Of a DNA stretch of 8,635 nt, positions 6,313-8,635 are shown piece after piece. Made by a program: the position numbers and the translations under genes. Each line of letters opens with the position of its first letter. The first letter of the stretch is position 1. The stretch is from Opitutales bacterium (lineage in GTDB: Bacteria; Verrucomicrobiota; Verrucomicrobiia; Opitutales; Intestinicryptomonadaceae): positions 1-8,635 of the forward strand of contig JAFXRX010000157.1 of the NCBI GenBank assembly GCA_017526045.1, in the 5' to 3' direction. Below the pieces are notes generated by a model. The model saw nothing but the letters and a program-made list of their open reading frames with translations, was not told the origin of the DNA and did not search any database.

Positions 6313-7296
6313 ATGCAATATATCCCGCCTTTTACAGTTTCCGCAAAATCGATTTCGCTGATAGCGGAAATTTCCGCCGCAATGGAGAATTTTTCGGCAA
6401 TGCTGAAAAAATCGAAATCGCTTAAGCTTCGCAGGGCAAACAAAATAAAAACCATACATTCGAGCCTGGCAATCGAGGGGAACAATATGACCCGGGCGCA
6501 GGTCTCGGACATACTGGACGGCAAGAGGGTTGCCGCCGCCGCGTCGGAAATTCTGGAAGTTAAAAACGCAATCGCAACCTACGATTTGGCGCCCAAATTA
6601 AATCCGTTTTCGGAGCGCGATTTGCTGAGAGCGCACAAAAAAATGATGTCGAGGCTCGTGAAAGGCGCGGGGCGTTTCAGAACCGGCGGCGTCGGGGTGT
6701 TTTCGGGAAGAAGCGTCATACATATCGCCCCGCCCGCGGAGCAGGTTTCGGCGCTGGTTTCAAGGCTTTTTGATTGGCTCAAAACAAGCCAAGACCACTT
6801 GCTCGTGCGAAGTTGCGTGTTTCATTACGAGTTTGAATTCATACATCCTTTCGCCGACGGCAACGGCAGAATGGGGCGGCTGTGGCAGAGTTTAATTTTG
6901 TCGAAATTAAACCCTGCGTTTATGGATTTGCCGGTCGAAACAATGGTCTACAAGCGCCAGAAAAAATATTACGAAGCGATAAATTCGAGCACAAAACAGG
7001 CGGATTGCGCCCCGTTTATCGAATTTATGCTCGGTGAAATTTTAAACAGCGTAAAGGCTGCGGCCGGCGAAAATTTTGGCGCAGCAAATGGCGCAGTATT
7101 TGGCGCAGTAAATCTCATATTGAGCTATGTGTCGAAAAACGGCGGCAAGAGGGCAAACGCAATCGCGGAGGTGCTGGGGGTCCCGCTAAGAACCGTGCAG
7201 CGGCACTTGAAAACTCTTAAAGACTCAGGTAAAATAAAATTCGAGGGCGCCGCGAAAACGGGCGGATATTTTGCCGTTAAAAAGCGCGGCCGCTAA
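6313..7296 (+). CDS. Fic-domain protein with N-terminal inhibitory helix and C-terminal winged helix
   Basis: Fic enzymes usually transfer AMP from ATP to Ser, Thr or Tyr hydroxyls of target proteins. The catalytic motif HPFADGNGRMGR spans residues 178-189 with all key residues present: His178, Asp182, Asn184, Arg186 and Arg189. A self-inhibition motif S-x3-E-G-N lies at 51-57, so this is a class II Fic that should be restrained until Glu55 is displaced. GRFRTGGVGV (120-129) and VIHIAPPAEQV (135-145) form the usual flap region. Residues 277-325 form a winged helix, with recognition helix near LRTVQRHLKTLKDSG (292-306), which implies DNA binding. The linker (about 254-267) is the repetitive FGAANGAVFGAVN. 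The start is supported by YIPPFTVS, the usual opening of this family. No Shine-Dalgarno is evident. No separate antitoxin gene adjoins it, as expected when the inhibitory helix is built in. Its target is unknown. Confidence 0.93.
   Translation: MQYIPPFTVSAKSISLIAEISAAMENFSAMLKKSKSLKLRRANKIKTIHSSLAIEGNNMTRAQVSDILDGKRVAAAASEILEVKNAIATYDLAPKLNPFSERDLLRAHKKMMSRLVKGAGRFRTGGVGVFSGRSVIHIAPPAEQVSALVSRLFDWLKTSQDHLLVRSCVFHYEFEFIHPFADGNGRMGRLWQSLILSKLNPAFMDLPVETMVYKRQKKYYEAINSSTKQADCAPFIEFMLGEILNSVKAAAGENFGAANGAVFGAVNLILSYVSKNGGKRANAIAEVLGVPLRTVQRHLKTLKDSGKIKFEGAAKTGGYFAVKKRGR
7072..7113 (+). repeat. In-frame 12-nt tandem repeat in the Fic interdomain linker
   Basis: Three units of WWTGGCGCAGYA run from about 7075 to 7110 (TTTGGCGCAGCA, AATGGCGCAGTA, TTTGGCGCAGTA). 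They encode FGAA-NGAV-FGAV between the catalytic domain and the winged helix. The unit is four codons long, so a gain or loss of units keeps the frame and only changes linker length. The first 31 bases (7072-7102) are identical to 6197-6227 upstream of the gene. Confidence 0.85.
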
Positions 7297-7305
7297 AATT
7301 TTTTC

Positions 7306-7333
7306 TTGATAGCCATTAAAAAGAATCTATAAA
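7306..7333 (+). promoter_or_regulatory. Promoter of tRNA-Arg
   Basis: TTGATA (7306-7311) and TATAAA (7328-7333) are separated by 16 nt, and the tRNA begins 20 nt after the -10 box. The -35 box lies only 10 nt after the fic stop codon. Confidence 0.6.
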
Positions 7334-7352
7334 GATAGGCTTTTAAAAATTT

Positions 7353-7428
7353 GGGAGTGTAGCTCAGTGGATAGAGCAGCGGTTTTCTAAACCGTTGGTC
7401 GTGGGTTCGAGTCCCACCTCTCCCGCCA
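7353..7428 (+). tRNA. tRNA-Arg (anticodon UCU)
   Basis: A 76-nt class I tRNA. The acceptor strand 7353-7359 pairs with 7418-7424 except for one U-U mismatch at the sixth pair. The D arm is AGCTCAGTGGATAGAGC. The anticodon stem GCGGT/ACCGT holds the loop TTTCTAA, giving UCU, which reads AGA. The T arm is at 7401-7417. The discriminator is G7425 and CCA is encoded at 7426-7428, unlike the tRNA-Leu gene in this window. Confidence 0.96.
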
Positions 7429-7429
7429 T

Positions 7430-7453
7430 AAACCGCCGCAAGGCGGTTTTTTT
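7430..7453 (+). terminator. Intrinsic terminator after tRNA-Arg
   Basis: The stem AAACCGCC (7430-7437) pairs with GGCGGTTT (7442-7449) around a GCAA loop, followed by a T run to 7453. It begins two bases after the tRNA CCA end. Confidence 0.9.
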
Positions 7454-7498
7454 GTTGGCGTTGGTCGAGGGATTGGAACTTAACTCCCAAAATAAAAA

Positions 7499-8635
7499 GG
7501 GTCAACACCAAAGGTTGTGGAATAGGGATTTTTTGATAATGGGGTTTTCATAGTTTGACTCCGCATTCCACGAGCACTCTCAATCTGTAATTTTCAAAGT
7601 TTCTGTATCCGTACGCCCGCCGCTGGATTAGCTTCATCTTGCGATGGAACCCCTCCGTTATTCCGTTGTTTTTCGTAAACCTCCACATCCTGATTATCGG
7701 CGAGAACCATTCGCTTATCGTTTCCGCCAGGCTTTCAAACTCTCTCGTGGCCTCGTATTTCATTTGTCTCATCATTCCTTTCAATTCTCTTATGTTAACT
7801 TTGCATTGTTTTGCCGTCTGGCTTTTCCGGTTTAACAGCTCGCACAACCTCTCCTTAAACTCGTAGGCAAGCTTTATTGCGGGATTGTCCTCAAAAAACT
7901 TTTTAAGCCTATCCCGCTCCTCGGGCTTCAATCTGTCCCCGCGCTTTCGAAGTGGATATATAAGCCTTCTGTTCCACTTCACCTCCTCCTGTGCCGCCTT
8001 GCAAAACTCCATAAAGTGGTACAGCACAAGCCGTATGACGTGGAACCTGTCTGCAACTATCTTCGCATTCGGGAAGTACCGCCGAACCATGGTTCGGTAT
8101 CCGCTGGATAAATCCATGCAAACCACTTTCACCCGCCCGCGGCCCTTGTATGCCATGAGCTTTTCCTCGACCAAACTGCGAGACTTGCCCTCTATAACAT
8201 CGTATACCCTGTGGTGCGACAAGTCCGCTATCGTTGTGGCAAACTTGTAGCCCTTGTGTATCGTGTGCTCGTCTATGCCTATCACCTCGGGGCATTCGTA
8301 GGACAGCTGCTCCCTGAGCTTGCTCTCGTACCTCCTGTGTATTGCCCGCTCCACCGTGCTCTCGGACACCCCGTACTCTGAGGCAATGTCCTTGTTGCAG
8401 ACATTGCGGCTGTAATCCTTTACCATGCGGGCCCTGAACCGCTCGGAATGCCGGCAATACGGGCGCAGACCCTCGATTTTCTCGCGAAAAACGCGCCCGC
8501 AGTCCAGACATTTATACCTCCTGCACTTTACCCGCAAATGATACACAGCCCCGCTGTCGGATACGTGCTTTATCTTGCGCCAATACGTATCGTAATGAAT
8601 CAGGCGGCGCGAGCCGCATAAACATTCGGGCATGC
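7499..8635 (-). mobile_element. ISL3-family insertion sequence, partial (continues past right edge)
   Basis: The transposase at 7548-8635 defines the element. Its 3' boundary is not proven because the partner terminal repeat is outside the window. The best candidate is the GGGTCAACACC at 7499-7509: a GG-starting end about 40 nt beyond the transposase stop is typical of this family. The eight bases just outside, AATAAAAA (7491-7498), would suit the AT-rich 8-bp target duplication ISL3 elements make. It sits 45 nt after the tRNA-Arg terminator and appears not to break any gene on this side. Confidence 0.6.
7548..8635 (-). CDS. ISL3-family transposase (N-terminus outside window)
   Basis: This DDE transposase cuts and moves its own element. 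From the in-frame ATG at 8633: Cys4, Cys6, Cys37, Cys42 and Cys45 lie in a zinc-ribbon-like N-terminus (KCRRYKCLDCGRVF at 36-49). A helix-turn-helix follows at about 68-102 (NKDIASEYGVSESTVERAI). The catalytic core has IGIDEHTIHKG (Asp121), VCMDLSSGY (Asp174), FPNAKIVADRFHVI (Asp195) and NNGITEGFHRKMKLIQRRAYGYRNF (Glu327), all family hallmarks. No frameshift or internal stop is seen, so the visible part looks intact. ISL3 transposases usually have about 30-40 residues before the first zinc-binding cysteines. The frame is open to the window edge, so the ATG at 8633 is probably internal and the true start lies beyond it. Confidence 0.92.
   Translation of the reverse strand, partial: MPECLCGSRRLIHYDTYWRKIKHVSDSGAVYHLRVKCRRYKCLDCGRVFREKIEGLRPYCRHSERFRARMVKDYSRNVCNKDIASEYGVSESTVERAIHRRYESKLREQLSYECPEVIGIDEHTIHKGYKFATTIADLSHHRVYDVIEGKSRSLVEEKLMAYKGRGRVKVVCMDLSSGYRTMVRRYFPNAKIVADRFHVIRLVLYHFMEFCKAAQEEVKWNRRLIYPLRKRGDRLKPEERDRLKKFFEDNPAIKLAYEFKERLCELLNRKSQTAKQCKVNIRELKGMMRQMKYEATREFESLAETISEWFSPIIRMWRFTKNNGITEGFHRKMKLIQRRAYGYRNFENYRLRVLVECGVKL

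Noticed and set aside
6313..7296. Fic gene as one half of a two-gene FicT/FicA toxin-antitoxin pair
   Set aside because: The inhibitory motif is built into its own N-terminus and no small partner frame precedes it.
7459..7467. CGTTGGTCG repeated from the tRNA-Arg 3' half (7393-7401), suggesting an attachment-site remnant
   Set aside because: Only nine bases match and the following sequence diverges; no integrase gene is nearby and the adjacent element is an ISL3 type, which does not use tRNA sites.

Overview
The window looks like ordinary bacterial chromosome with one mobile element at its right edge. Coding DNA is rich in GC and the intergenic stretches are strongly AT-rich. Start signals are mixed: two genes appear to use TTG, and several lack a clear Shine-Dalgarno sequence. 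No single marker fixes the taxon. Codon style, weak ribosome sites and the gene set would suit a PVC-type bacterium such as a gut Verrucomicrobiota, but that is a low-confidence inference.

Left part (1-3977). A U32-family protein of the TrhP/YegQ type enters from the left edge and ends at a clean intrinsic terminator. An AT-rich gap follows, with two dyads and a candidate promoter. It leads into a 51-codon TTG-start gene whose product looks like a ribbon-helix-helix DNA-binding protein. That gene runs tail-to-tail into a two-gene operon on the minus strand: lemA, then a 564-residue two-helix membrane protein. The two operon genes are joined by a TTGA stop/start overlap.

Middle part (3978-6190). 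A TTGACA promoter drives tRNA-Leu(CAA), which is followed by a short GC hairpin terminator. Next come a small exported cupin and a stand-alone TrpB2-type tryptophan synthase beta chain with its own terminator. No trpA or other trp gene is visible.

Right part (6191-8635). A Fic-domain protein has an N-terminal inhibitory helix and a C-terminal winged helix. A 12-nt in-frame tandem repeat encodes the linker between its domains. A 31-bp exact copy of this repeat DNA lies upstream of the gene's probable promoter. This is the most unusual signal in the window. tRNA-Arg(UCU) follows, with its own promoter and terminator, and then the end of an ISL3-family insertion sequence whose transposase runs off the right edge.

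The genes do not form one pathway. The clear functional units are the lemA operon, two independently transcribed tRNAs and single-gene units. I found no CRISPR array, no prophage and no clear new multi-gene system. The best candidates for new biology are the fic-linked repeat and the small RHH gene with its dyad.
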